A DNA stretch of 46,098 nt from NCBI GenBank assembly GCA_003132305.1, contig PKXJ01000034.1:1-46098 (forward strand), read 5' to 3'. Shown piece after piece: positions 1 to 7,363 of the stretch. The notes beneath the pieces are model-generated. The model saw only the letters and a list, made by a program, of their open reading frames with translations, ran no database searches and was not told the origin of the DNA. This stretch comes from Acidimicrobiaceae bacterium. GTDB taxonomy: Bacteria; Actinomycetota; Acidimicrobiia; Acidimicrobiales; RAAP-2. The stretch's first letter is position 1. Each line of letters opens with the position of its first letter. The translations under genes and the position numbers were made by a program.

Positions 1-531
1 ACAAAAACCCTCGGAATCCGCATCAAAAGCACTGAGCGTCTCTTCGTCCAAGGGCACAGCGCGCTCCGTGTCGAACTTTCCGACCGGCACCCGCAGCCAC
101 GTCCCGCGTCCCGAAAAATCGAGCAGACAGTCGATCTCGAGATCGAGCAGCTCGCCAAGGCGCAGGGCCGTCCCGCGAAAGATCCGGATGGCGCCGTGAG
201 CCGCGACGTCCTCCAGTCGAGCGACCGCGGCCATGAGCGCGAGATCGTCCGTGGGCGTCAGCGCCCGCGGAACGTGCTCCAAGAGCCTCGGCAGATCGCT
301 GATGTGCAGGAGTGGGCGAGCGGGCCGGTCCGGCCACTGCCAGAAGATGAGGTCGTTGATAAAGGTGCGCAGCACCGACACCGCCTGGCGCTGGCGCGAG
401 ACGCTGACCGGCTCGCTGCGGCGCCGTCGCCCGTAAGAGGGCCGGCCGTGGTTGCAGACCAGGAACTCCTCGACGACGCGACGATCGAGGCCCGGGAGAC
501 GCGAGATCTCGGGGTGCTCTTGTGCGAGTCA
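1..531 (-). pseudogene. tyrosine recombinase/integrase fragment, 5'-truncated and running off the left edge
   Basis: Read leftwards from an in-frame TGA at 529-531, the minus strand stays open to the window edge. It encodes a recombinase-like sequence: an N-terminal helical part (NDLIFWQWPDRPARPLL), then the start of the catalytic domain with FRGTALRLGELLDLEID, which resembles the 'TGLRxGELxxL' box that carries the first catalytic Arg of phage-type integrases, and a strand region with VPVGKFDTERAVPLD. The family makes site-specific strand exchange through Arg/His/Tyr residues; the later boxes lie outside the window. No ATG or GTG sits at a sensible place for the full domain, and nothing homologous was found upstream of the stop. 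I read it as an internal piece of a large actinobacterial transposon-type recombinase, probably dead. A longer ORF in another frame at 23-604 is a shadow. Confidence 0.6.
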
Positions 532-799
532 GGTAAAGAACAGCACGAGGTTCACCGAAATACGAAGAGAGCAGCGACAATCTACGTTGGACGCCGCCTA
601 TCAAGGCAGCCCCATCCGCTTTCGACGACTCGCGCAGAGCGGCCGTCGATACCCGAGTTGGTGTGGATCAACCCACCGGAACTGGGGGTTGCCGCTATCA
701 ACTAAATTCGACTGCGTGTCTCATTCGACCTGAGAGGTTCCGGATCGCGGTAGCGACATTGTCCGTCACGCTAGGAATCGGCACGAATGCTAAGCAGTT

Positions 800-1714
800 T
801 CAGACGGTGCGTTGAGCGACTAAGTGAGCGACTGCCCAATCCTGCACGGCGATTCCGACGCTCTTGAAGACTGTCCAAGGTGTGTGATTCGGTGGTTGCT
901 GCAAGGCGAGTCCTAGCGGAACCAGATGGCTCGCAGCCAAGATCCCTGAAGCAACCGCCTCAATTATCTCACCAGCCTCGGCGAGAACCGATGCGGGATC
1001 ATCCACAACGACGGTTGCCGCCGCAAAAAGCTCATCTGGGAGTTCTCGCATGCCTGGCTTAAATGCACCGATGGCGTTCACGTGGACCTTAGGGGGGAGC
1101 GAGTCGATCGAGAACAGGGCTCTGAGAGATGTGGTGGCGCAGTTAACAATTTCGGCATCGATGAGTGCCTTGTTGCCATCGAGTTCAACACTGACGCTAG
1201 TGGAGGGAAGCAAGATTTCCAGTCTTGCAAGAAGGCGCTCCGCACGAAGGGGGTCAAGATCTACCACCTTGACATGGGTCAACGGTCGAACCACGTTCAC
1301 GGCCTGAACCTGGAAGTATGCCTGAGCGCCGGCGCCGAACATAGCGAGTCGACTCGCCTCAGGCGGTGCGAGGAGATCAGTGGCGACCCCTACGGCGGCC
1401 CCAGTTCTCAGCGCGGTAATGGCCTCTGCATCAATGATTAGACCATTGGCGTCGGACAGCTCGATCCACAACACAGCTCCTGCTATGGGTGGAGTCCGAT
1501 CAAAATTCAGACTTAGAGACTTGATGACGGCCGAACCAGTTGGTCGATGATACGTGGGCATGATAAGGACCTGGCTTCCTCCGAGCGCGATACGAGTAGG
1601 CATCTCAAACATGCCGGATTCAAAGTCTACGAAGGCCCTCCGAACAGCGTCTATCGCATCCTTCATTTGGACAAGTTCAAAAACACCGTCGTAATCAATG
1701 GTTCTGAAGGGCAC
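800..1714 (-). CDS. ornithine cyclodeaminase / mu-crystallin family protein
   Basis: The 304-residue protein has the normal length for the OCD/mu-crystallin family, whose members are NAD(P)-dependent enzymes acting on amino acids or imino acids (ornithine cyclodeaminase, alanine dehydrogenase, ketimine reductase). Visible are the substrate-side segment ALRTGAAVGVATDLLA (about residues 102-117), the Rossmann glycine loop MFGAGAQA (about 124-131), NAIGAFKPGMRELP (about 216-229) and the terminal family motif VFKSVGIAVQDWAVA. It is the last gene of a leftward operon, 32 bp after the decarboxylase-fold gene. Next to an asparaginase-like enzyme, a role in amino-acid turnover or reduction of a cyclic imine is plausible. 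The exact substrate cannot be told. Confidence 0.9.
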   Translation of the reverse strand: MPFRTIDYDGVFELVQMKDAIDAVRRAFVDFESGMFEMPTRIALGGSQVLIMPTYHRPTGSAVIKSLSLNFDRTPPIAGAVLWIELSDANGLIIDAEAITALRTGAAVGVATDLLAPPEASRLAMFGAGAQAYFQVQAVNVVRPLTHVKVVDLDPLRAERLLARLEILLPSTSVSVELDGNKALIDAEIVNCATTSLRALFSIDSLPPKVHVNAIGAFKPGMRELPDELFAAATVVVDDPASVLAEAGEIIEAVASGILAASHLVPLGLALQQPPNHTPWTVFKSVGIAVQDWAVAHLVAQRTV

Positions 1715-1746
1715 GTATTGCCTCTCTCGAGCAGACTCGGTCCTAC

Positions 1747-2568
1747 CTACAAATCCGATGCCGAGATTCGCTTCATCAGGCGTGGCGAGACTTGGGTGGT
1801 CGACAATACATGCCCCAACGCTCCTCGGAATACACCTGTGAAAAAGTCGGCATGGACTGGTTTGCCGGAACTCAACCAGGCAAGATCGTCAACTTCGGCC
1901 GGAGCATCTCGATACTGAATGGCCGGCTGCGCTTTGACGGCGTGTAGATTGGAAGACTGAGAAACGTCCCTACTGATGACCTGCTCAAGAAGTACCGAGT
2001 TCGGAGCTTCGACGTCTGGAATGACTTGTAGAAGCAGCGTGGGGTTCCTGACCGCAAAAGATGGGTCCGTGGCCGGGTCGTCAGAAATGACGACAGAAGC
2101 ATCGTAACGAGCGGTAGGGCAGGACACCATTGCCGTGGCAGCACGTCCTGTCCGGTGCACTTGGACCTTCGCAGCCTTCACGGGAAAGCCAGCCATTTCG
2201 CGCCCCAATGCGGCGCTGTAGTCCTTGTTCTTATAGCAATGAGCATAGTAGCCGCCGAGCGAACCTTGATAACTTACGGGTATGACCACACCAAAGACGG
2301 CATACTGATCACCGAAGTGATCAATATATGTCGAGAGGCCTCGAAGCGTGGGGTAAGTATAGAACTCAATCCACGCGTGATTCGTAAAGTATTCAAACGG
2401 AGTAGGGGCGAGCACTGATTCGACGGCATCTTGGGGTAACTCAAGTAGAATGGAAAGACCATCACAGTCTCCCTCATAAGCATTATCGGTGATATATAGC
2501 GGCGAGTGGAGCGGCATACTTACTGGTGAATCCCCGGTCAATGCCATGACGATATCTCCCTTACTCAC
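1747..2568 (-). CDS. acetoacetate decarboxylase (ADC) fold protein with altered active-site residues
   Basis: The 273-residue protein matches the ADC family in length and layout: WIEFYTYPT near residue 67, IPVSYQG at 96-102, and the family signature GREMAGFPVKAAKV at 122-135. In clostridial ADC the matching signature reads GREL..YPKKL, where the first Lys is the Schiff-base Lys115. Here that place is Val130 and only the second Lys (131) remains. The partner Glu76 also appears to be Val91, while Glu61 is kept as Glu68. The residue mapping is from my recall of the reference protein. It is therefore probably an ADC-fold enzyme with other chemistry (aldolase, hydratase or lyase) rather than a decarboxylase. 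The GTG start overlaps the upstream stop as TAGTG, so translation is probably coupled to the asparaginase gene. Confidence 0.85.
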   Translation of the reverse strand: MSKGDIVMALTGDSPVSMPLHSPLYITDNAYEGDCDGLSILLELPQDAVESVLAPTPFEYFTNHAWIEFYTYPTLRGLSTYIDHFGDQYAVFGVVIPVSYQGSLGGYYAHCYKNKDYSAALGREMAGFPVKAAKVQVHRTGRAATAMVSCPTARYDASVVISDDPATDPSFAVRNPTLLLQVIPDVEAPNSVLLEQVISRDVSQSSNLHAVKAQPAIQYRDAPAEVDDLAWLSSGKPVHADFFTGVFRGALGHVLSTTQVSPRLMKRISASDL

Positions 2569-3479
2569 TAAAGCTGCAACGCAGAGGACGATGTTTCAAA
2601 CGCTCGTCGCGGAGCATCGTTTGAGTCACAAGCCAGTGCGATCGCCAGTCTCATTCGGGCTTCGCGGGCGGTCAGCGATACGCCGCTATAACATCCTGCG
2701 GATAGCAATCCATGCGAGGTTCCGGGAATGTTTGGATAGCTGGATTTCACGCGACTATGATGCGAAAGAGAAGTGATCACGATATGGGCGCCGGAAGCCA
2801 GATATGCCTCCAGAGATTGGACGATGTCGGGAGGAACATCTCCTGAACCATACGCCTCAAGTACAAGCCCTGCGCTCGGCACTAACTCGATTAGTTGGCG
2901 TGCCCAAGTCCCGCAACCGATTCCGACAGAGAGAACAGGGACGGTTGGCATTACTGGATCGAGTCGGCTCGACGCAGGGACGCGCCACGGTGGCATCATC
3001 GTGTCCGGCGAGGCGGGAAAGTCCCAACGATCTCCTGCCCATCGCTTCTCGAAGGGAACAGAGTATGGAATCCCATCGACGAAGAGACGCAAACGACTGT
3101 CTCCGTCTGAGCGCAGCCAGGTTAGGGCAGCGTCGATTCCACGAACTGGTTTACCCCGCGACGCAGTCTGGAGCGAGACCAGAAGCGCTATTCGGATGTC
3201 GGGAGGGGCGGCCAAGTGGAGGAAGTTACCGACGTCCTCCACTGTGTCCGTTCCCGTAATGACCACGGCTTGATGCTCGCCCCCTTGCGACATGGAGAGT
3301 AACTCTGCCCGCAGCGCTAACAAGTGTGTCCAACTGAGTTCATTGCTCTGAACAGGTTCAAGCTCAACGACCGCGAGGTCTGACTCTCCTAGCAACTCCG
3401 TGCCACTCAAAGTGACGGGCCCAGCCTCGTCGTACGAGAGGGCGATCGTCCCGCCCAGGTTCATGACCTTCGCTGTCAC
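2568..3479 (-). CDS. asparaginase/glutaminase family protein
   Basis: This 303-residue protein carries both asparaginase signatures: the N-terminal nucleophile loop MNLGGTIALSYDEAG (Thr11) and the second Thr-Asp pair in VVITGTDTVEDVGNFLHL (Thr77-Asp78). Family enzymes hydrolyse the side-chain amide of Asn or Gln, and relatives attack other amides. The middle region that usually reads 'GSMRP...DGP.NL' is divergent (LVSLQTASRGKPVRGIDAAL), so the substrate may not be asparagine. No signal peptide is seen, so it should be cytoplasmic. The GTG start at 3479 gives the usual short leader before the GGTI loop; the internal ATG five codons in is an alternative. It is first in a three-gene leftward operon with its own promoter at 3534-3563. 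Confidence 0.85.
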   Translation of the reverse strand: MTAKVMNLGGTIALSYDEAGPVTLSGTELLGESDLAVVELEPVQSNELSWTHLLALRAELLSMSQGGEHQAVVITGTDTVEDVGNFLHLAAPPDIRIALLVSLQTASRGKPVRGIDAALTWLRSDGDSRLRLFVDGIPYSVPFEKRWAGDRWDFPASPDTMMPPWRVPASSRLDPVMPTVPVLSVGIGCGTWARQLIELVPSAGLVLEAYGSGDVPPDIVQSLEAYLASGAHIVITSLSHHSRVKSSYPNIPGTSHGLLSAGCYSGVSLTAREARMRLAIALACDSNDAPRRAFETSSSALQL

Positions 3480-3533
3480 CCTAGCCCACGTAGATCCGTT
3501 GAAAACTCTTGCACTTGCACATTCATATGTACC

Positions 3534-3563
3534 ATGTTACGTGTTACTTTTGAATCATGTCAA
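3534..3563 (-). promoter_or_regulatory. sigma-70 type promoter of the asparaginase operon
   Basis: On the minus strand a perfect -35 box TTGACA (3563-3558) is followed after 18 bp by TAACAT (3539-3534, four of six matches to TATAAT). The predicted start of transcription is near 3527, giving a leader of about 48 bases before the GTG at 3479. Short direct repeats lie in and after the promoter (GTAACACGTAAC, and TGCAAG twice in the leader) and could bind a regulator. The -35 box is only about 45 bp from the end of the IS21 remnant. Confidence 0.6.
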
Positions 3564-3607
3564 GTGCACTCGTTGATTCACGAAAGATGCCCGCGTTGAA
3601 CTCATGG

Positions 3608-3657
3608 TGTCAACGCGCATCCAAAACAGCAACACCTGCGCATCGAAAACAGCAACA
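3608..3657. repeat. terminal repeats at the IS21 end
   Basis: Two direct copies of a 20-bp unit, GCGCATCSAAAACAGCAACA (S = C in the first, G in the second), lie at 3615-3634 and 3638-3657. The first is preceded by TGTCAAC at 3608. IS21-family ends start with TG and carry several such internal transposase-binding repeats, so 3608 is taken as the outer edge. A target duplication cannot be checked because the other end is missing. Confidence 0.65.
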
Positions 3658-3708
3658 TGTGTTCATTAAGTGAGTCTGCCTCAGAGTCGTGGCTGACGCC
3701 ACTTTCTG

Positions 3709-4477
3709 TCAGGGCTTTCTCGTTCGGGACCGTCTCGTGGCGTCCTGAAGTCTGTAACTTTCTCCCTTCGTCTCGATGATCTTGCAGCGATGGGTCAACC
3801 GGTCCAGCGTGGCCCCAGTGAGTCGTTCTGAGCCGAGGACTTTGGTCCAGTTCTCGAAGGGCAGGTTGGTCGTGACCATGACGCTGGAGCGCTCGTAGGC
3901 GGTAGCGATCAGTTCGAAGAGCAACTCCGCGCCGACCTTGGTGGTGGGCACGTAGCCAAGCTAGTCGAGCACCAGCAGGTCCAACTTGGACAGTTACGTC
4001 TTGAGCCGAGCAAGCTGTCGCTGCTCCTTGGTCATGTGTGCGGTCAAGTTCAACTTCCTGGATCGTTCAGCTATTCGATGCTGAATCACCAAGTGTTGCG
4101 CTCGCCCCTTGAATCCGCCGAGACTTTCCGGTGCCGGGGTTGCCGATGAAGAGCACGTTCTCTCGTTCGTCGATGAACGAACAGCGCGCGAGTTCGAGCA
4201 CCATCATCTTGTTGACGCTCGGTCTCGCCAGGAAGTCGAACGTGGCGAGTGACTTGGTGGTCGGGAACTTGGCTGCCTTCATCCGACGCTCGGCGGACTT
4301 GCGCTCGCGCTCGAGGAGTTCAAGCTCACAGAGCTGCAACAGGTAGTTCAGGTGGTCCACGTTGTCACTCGATGCCTGGACGGCGACCTTCTCGCACTCG
4401 CTTCGGATCGTGGGCAGTCGCAGGGCCTTCAGGTGGTGACGCAGCAGCACCATCGACTTTGCCTCGAGGCGCTTCAT
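3709..4477 (-). pseudogene. istB: IstB-type helper ATPase of IS21, inactivated
   Basis: IstB is the AAA+ ATPase that helps the IS21 transposase choose its target. The start is the ATG at 4477 (MKRLEAKSMVLLRHHLKALR...), overlapping the istA stop. The N-terminal helical domain and the Walker A motif GNPGTGKS are intact to about 4120. After that the reading frame is lost and part of the usual sequence is missing. It resumes as RLKT*LSKLDLLVLD*LGYVPTTKVG with two nonsense codons, TAA at 3994-3996 (expected Gln) and TAG at 3961-3963 (Glu of the Walker B-side DELGY). The C-terminal part ENWTKVLGSERLTGATLDRL is well kept to 3709. The decay is clear, so no active protein is expected. Confidence 0.85.
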
Positions 4478-4558
4478 GAGTTCACCGCCGTCAAGGCGCG
4501 GTATCGAGAGAGATCGGGAGAGTCGACGTGGACACTGCGCAGATGGACGTGGTCGTCG
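4475..4558 (-). pseudogene. istA: 3' end of an IS21 istA transposase gene
   Basis: Upstream of istB on the minus strand, a frame ending in DSPDLSRYRALTAVNS and a TGA overlaps the istB ATG as ATGA. The 'PDLSRYRAL' wording fits the extreme C-terminus of IstA proteins. Only about 27 codons remain before the sequence joins the IS1634-type remnant. The tail is short, so the assignment leans on its position next to istB. Confidence 0.5.
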
Positions 4559-5252
4559 AACCCCGATTGTCACGGCCGTCGCCAGTAGACAGCTCACCGG
4601 CGCCGACAAGATCGGGCTGCGCCTGGGCAAGGTGATCGACAAGTGGAAGATGGCCAAGCACTTCGATGCGGCGGTCACCAACTCGACGCTCGTGGTCGAG
4701 CGGCGCCAGGGAGCGATTGACGCCGAAGCGGCTCTCGACGGCATCTACGTGCTGCGCACCACCCTCAAAGACGACGAGATGGACGCCCCCGGCGTGGTCG
4801 CGGCCCATAAGGAACTCGCCCACGTGGAGCGCGACTTTCACCATATCAAGGTCGACGATATCTCACTACGTCCGATCCACCACCGCCTGGAAGCCCGGGT
4901 TCGCGCCAACGTCTTCATCTGCATGATGGCCGCCTACCTCGTGTGGCACCTGCGCGAGGCACTGGCGCCGCTCACCTTCACCGATGAGCACCCACCAACC
5001 CGAGAGAACCCCGTGACACCGGCGGTGCGTTCCGCGTCGGCGTCAACGAAGGCCGCCACGAAGCGCAACGAGACCGACGAAGAGGTTCGAGGGTTTCGTG
5101 AACTCCTCGTTCACCTTGGCACGCTCACCCGCAATACCGTCCGCGTCGCCACCGACACGACCAACTCGTTCGAACTGCTCTCGACACTCACGCCCACCCA
5201 GCGCCGGGTCTTCGAACTTCTCGGGGCGCCGGTGCCTCGGCGACTGAAGTAG
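4559..5252 (+). pseudogene. IS1634/IS4-type DDE transposase, C-terminal half
   Basis: From about 4562 the plus strand encodes TPIVTAVASRQLTGADKIGL, followed by a DGIYVLRTTL block, then AHKELAHVERDFHHIKV and RLEARVRANVFICMMAAYLVW, which carries the final catalytic-domain Glu region of IS1634-like transposases. It ends normally at 5252 (TAG). The N-terminal half with the first Asp residues is absent. The upstream in-frame ATG at 4476 lies inside IS21 sequence, so it is not the true start. The fragment abuts the istA tail almost base to base, so one element was cut by the other or a deletion joined them. Confidence 0.8.
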
Positions 5253-5584
5253 ACAGCACGCGCTGAGCCAACGACCCGATTCCCCTTACGGAAACTGGCT
5301 CCCATGCCCAGGTCAACTTAACTTCGGACTAAATGCGCACACTCGGTTGCAATCGCGGTTCGACGACGACGACGACGCCCTACAGCCGCAGCCAGCATTT
5401 CATTCATCGTGGGTGGCCAGCAGGGCCATCGGCACAAATACAGCCTTGCCTGATATCGACGCGCCACCATCGGTCGACCAGGTCCGCAGACGCCCTCGCG
5501 AGTCAGTTCTGCACTACTTCAATCGCGTCGGGCGTGGGCAAGTGCGATTAACAAGCTCTATCCAATAGCGCGGTCAGGGGCCAC
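5253..5584. other. non-coding stretch after the transposase fragment
   Basis: I see no convincing gene here. Short plus-strand frames (5333-5551, 5347-5568) lack family features. A small CGA repeat run (five copies, 5361-5375) is present. The IS1634-type outer terminal repeat may lie just after 5252, but I could not recognise it. Confidence 0.4.
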
Positions 5585-6226
5585 TTATTCCGCCTGCCCG
5601 GCCCAAATTCCCCTGGTGTGTCGAACGTGCTTGCTGATGAACTCACCAACGTTCTCATCACCAGACACAACCGCCTTCAAGAGTTGTTCGTGTTCATCCG
5701 CCGAGGCAACCAATTGGTACTCTCGGGCCAAATTTGGAAGTCCAAGTAGCCGTGTCTCGTCTCTAAGTCGATCCACGATCTGTACAAGCCTTTTGTTGTG
5801 CAACGCTTCCAGCAGTCTCAGGTGAAATGCGCGATCCGCTTCCAAGAAGCCCTGGAGATCACCGCGACTCGCAGCAAGCCGACAGATTTCGACGAACTCA
5901 GAGCACGCGGCTTGGTCGGCAGGTCCGACATGCCCGCTTAGTCGCTCAATCGCGGGCACTTCTAGCATGAGGCGCAACTCGAGAATCTCGTCCAGATCGT
6001 GTACGGTGAGTTCACGGACGACGAAACCACGGTTGCGCACAATATCGACGAGTCCCGCGTGACCCAAGTCTGCCAATGCTTCCCGGACCGGTGTCGCCGA
6101 AACTTCGAGCTTTTTGGAAATCTGACTAATCGGATACAGCTTGCCCGGAACGAGTTCGCCGGTGACGATGCTTGTTCTCACAGCGCTGCGGACCTGCTCT
6201 CTGAAGCTTAAGTACTCAATCGGCAT
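5585..6226 (-). CDS. GntR-family regulator, FadR/FCD subfamily
   Basis: This 213-residue DNA-binding repressor or activator has an N-terminal winged helix (FREQVRSAVRTSIVTGEL, then ISQISKKLEVSATPVREAL as recognition helices, about residues 8-55). A helical FCD ligand domain follows (LEILELRLMLE-like stretch near 80-90, FLEADRAFHLRLLEA near 143-157, HEQLLKAVVSGD near 180). FCD regulators usually respond to small carboxylates or amino acids and control adjacent transport and catabolic genes. It is divergent from the ABC transporter at 6410 and shares a 183-bp intergenic region with a palindrome at 6338-6353. Regulation of that transporter and of itself is the likely role. Confidence 0.9.
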   Translation of the reverse strand: MPIEYLSFREQVRSAVRTSIVTGELVPGKLYPISQISKKLEVSATPVREALADLGHAGLVDIVRNRGFVVRELTVHDLDEILELRLMLEVPAIERLSGHVGPADQAACSEFVEICRLAASRGDLQGFLEADRAFHLRLLEALHNKRLVQIVDRLRDETRLLGLPNLAREYQLVASADEHEQLLKAVVSGDENVGEFISKHVRHTRGIWAGQAE

Positions 6227-6337
6227 TGGCTCTGTCTCAATCTCAATCTTTCGTCAAGGCGACACGCTGTCCGCACTAGCCCATTGACGTCGAAATCCCT
6301 AATGACAGTTCCCTCCCAGAAGAGCCGCACTCACAAC

Positions 6338-6353
6338 GTAATATGCAAATTAC
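6338..6353. promoter_or_regulatory. palindromic candidate operator between the GntR gene and the ABC transporter
   Basis: GTAATATGCAAATTAC has perfect 5-bp arms (GTAAT/ATTAC) around a 6-bp spacer, in an AT-rich patch 57 bp before the permease start. Size and position suit a GntR-type dimer. No clear -35/-10 pair could be fixed here. Confidence 0.4.
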
Positions 6354-6409
6354 CGTAACATTAAAATCTTCGTTGATGCGACGCAAGCATAGAGGGGACA
6401 GGTGGGAAG

Positions 6410-7363
6410 ATGGGACGCTATATCTTGAAGCGCCTGGGCCTGGCCATCCTCACGCTGCTGCTCCTGAGTTTGATCGTGTTCCTCGCGGGCCAGGTTCTCC
6501 CCGGCAACCCCGGGCGTTTGATTCTCGGCAACTTCGCATCGCAACGGTCGGTAGATATTCTCAATCGGCAGCTCGGACTCGACCATCCAGTGCTGCTCCA
6601 GTATTGGGAATGGGCCACGAGGATCATGCATGGCAACTTCGGACGCTCCTACCAATTCCAGGCGCCAGTTATCTCCTTCCTCTTCCCTGCGGCCGGCCGT
6701 TCACTCAAGCTGGCCTCCTTAGCGTTCGTGATCGTCGTGCCTCTTTCCATCTTGGGCGGAGTGGTAGCTGCGCTTAACCGGGGTCGGACAGTCGACCGGA
6801 TCATCAGCACGATCGGTCTTTCGCTTTCCACTCTCCCGGAGTTCGTCTCGGGGATCGTACTCATCGTCGTCTTCGCCATCGAGTTGAAGATTCTGCCTGT
6901 CAGTGCCAACGCACCGCCCGGCTCCGGCGTCCTCATTCAGCTGCGGTACTTGTTGCTGCCGGCCATCCCGCTGGTGCTCGTGCTTTTCGGTTACATCGCC
7001 CGCATCGCCCGGGCAGGGACCGTCGAAGCTCTCGAGTCCGACTATGTGCGGACGGCGACGCTCAAGGGTCTCCGTCGGCGGACTGTTATCGTGCGCCACA
7101 TGCTGCGGAACTCGATGCTTCCGACCATGACCGTGGTCGCTACCCAAACCGGCTACCTGATCGGCGGTCTCGTCGTAACGGAGACCCTCTTCAACTACCC
7201 CGGTCTCGGCCGGCTGATTTACAACGCAGCCGTTGCGAAGGACTTCCCAATGTTGGAGGCGGGTGTCCTCGTGATCGGTGTCGTCTACTTGACAGCGACG
7301 CTCCTCGCGGATCTGCTCGCCACTTTTCTGAACCCGCGCGTCCGACTGCAGGGGTTCGAGTGA
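6410..7363 (+). CDS. peptide-type ABC transporter permease (DppB/OppB family)
   Basis: A 317-residue inner-membrane permease starts with the family N-terminus MGRYILKRLGLAILTLLLLS (first membrane helix), followed by the long extracytoplasmic loop with LGLDHPVLLQYWEW. About five more hydrophobic segments follow, with the cytoplasmic EAA loop EALESDYVRTATLKGLRRR that docks on the ATPase. DppB/OppB proteins form a heterodimer with DppC/OppC for import of di- and oligopeptides, nickel chelates or related compounds. It is the first gene of a tightly overlapping operon with the next permease and the fused ATPase. The ribosome-binding sequence is weak (gggaag before the ATG). Confidence 0.93.
   Translation: MGRYILKRLGLAILTLLLLSLIVFLAGQVLPGNPGRLILGNFASQRSVDILNRQLGLDHPVLLQYWEWATRIMHGNFGRSYQFQAPVISFLFPAAGRSLKLASLAFVIVVPLSILGGVVAALNRGRTVDRIISTIGLSLSTLPEFVSGIVLIVVFAIELKILPVSANAPPGSGVLIQLRYLLLPAIPLVLVLFGYIARIARAGTVEALESDYVRTATLKGLRRRTVIVRHMLRNSMLPTMTVVATQTGYLIGGLVVTETLFNYPGLGRLIYNAAVAKDFPMLEAGVLVIGVVYLTATLLADLLATFLNPRVRLQGFE

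Larger units (their letters stand above)
3608..4558 (-). mobile_element. IS21-family insertion sequence remnant
   Basis: The stretch holds one terminus with two 20-bp terminal repeats (3608-3657), a broken istB helper ATPase gene (3709-4477) and the last codons of the istA transposase gene (4475-4558). istA and istB are leftward and overlap as ATGA, as is normal for IS21. Most of istA and the opposite terminus are gone: at about 4555-4560 the sequence changes into an IS1634-type transposase on the other strand. The element cannot be autonomous. Confidence 0.75.

Noticed and set aside
23-604. 193-residue leftward frame with a start codon
   Set aside because: Arg/Ala-rich composition without domain features; it is out of frame with the recognisable recombinase sequence on the same strand.
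3615-3657. Two near-identical 20-bp direct repeats as a mini CRISPR array
   Set aside because: Only two units with a 3-bp spacer, located exactly where IS21 terminal repeats are expected beside istB.
4067-4744. 225-residue leftward frame as one protein
   Set aside because: Its first 90 residues run antisense through the IS1634-type fragment; only the part from 4477 is genuine IstB.
5361-5376. CGA triplet run as a functional repeat
   Set aside because: Only five copies in GC-rich non-coding DNA; probably chance.
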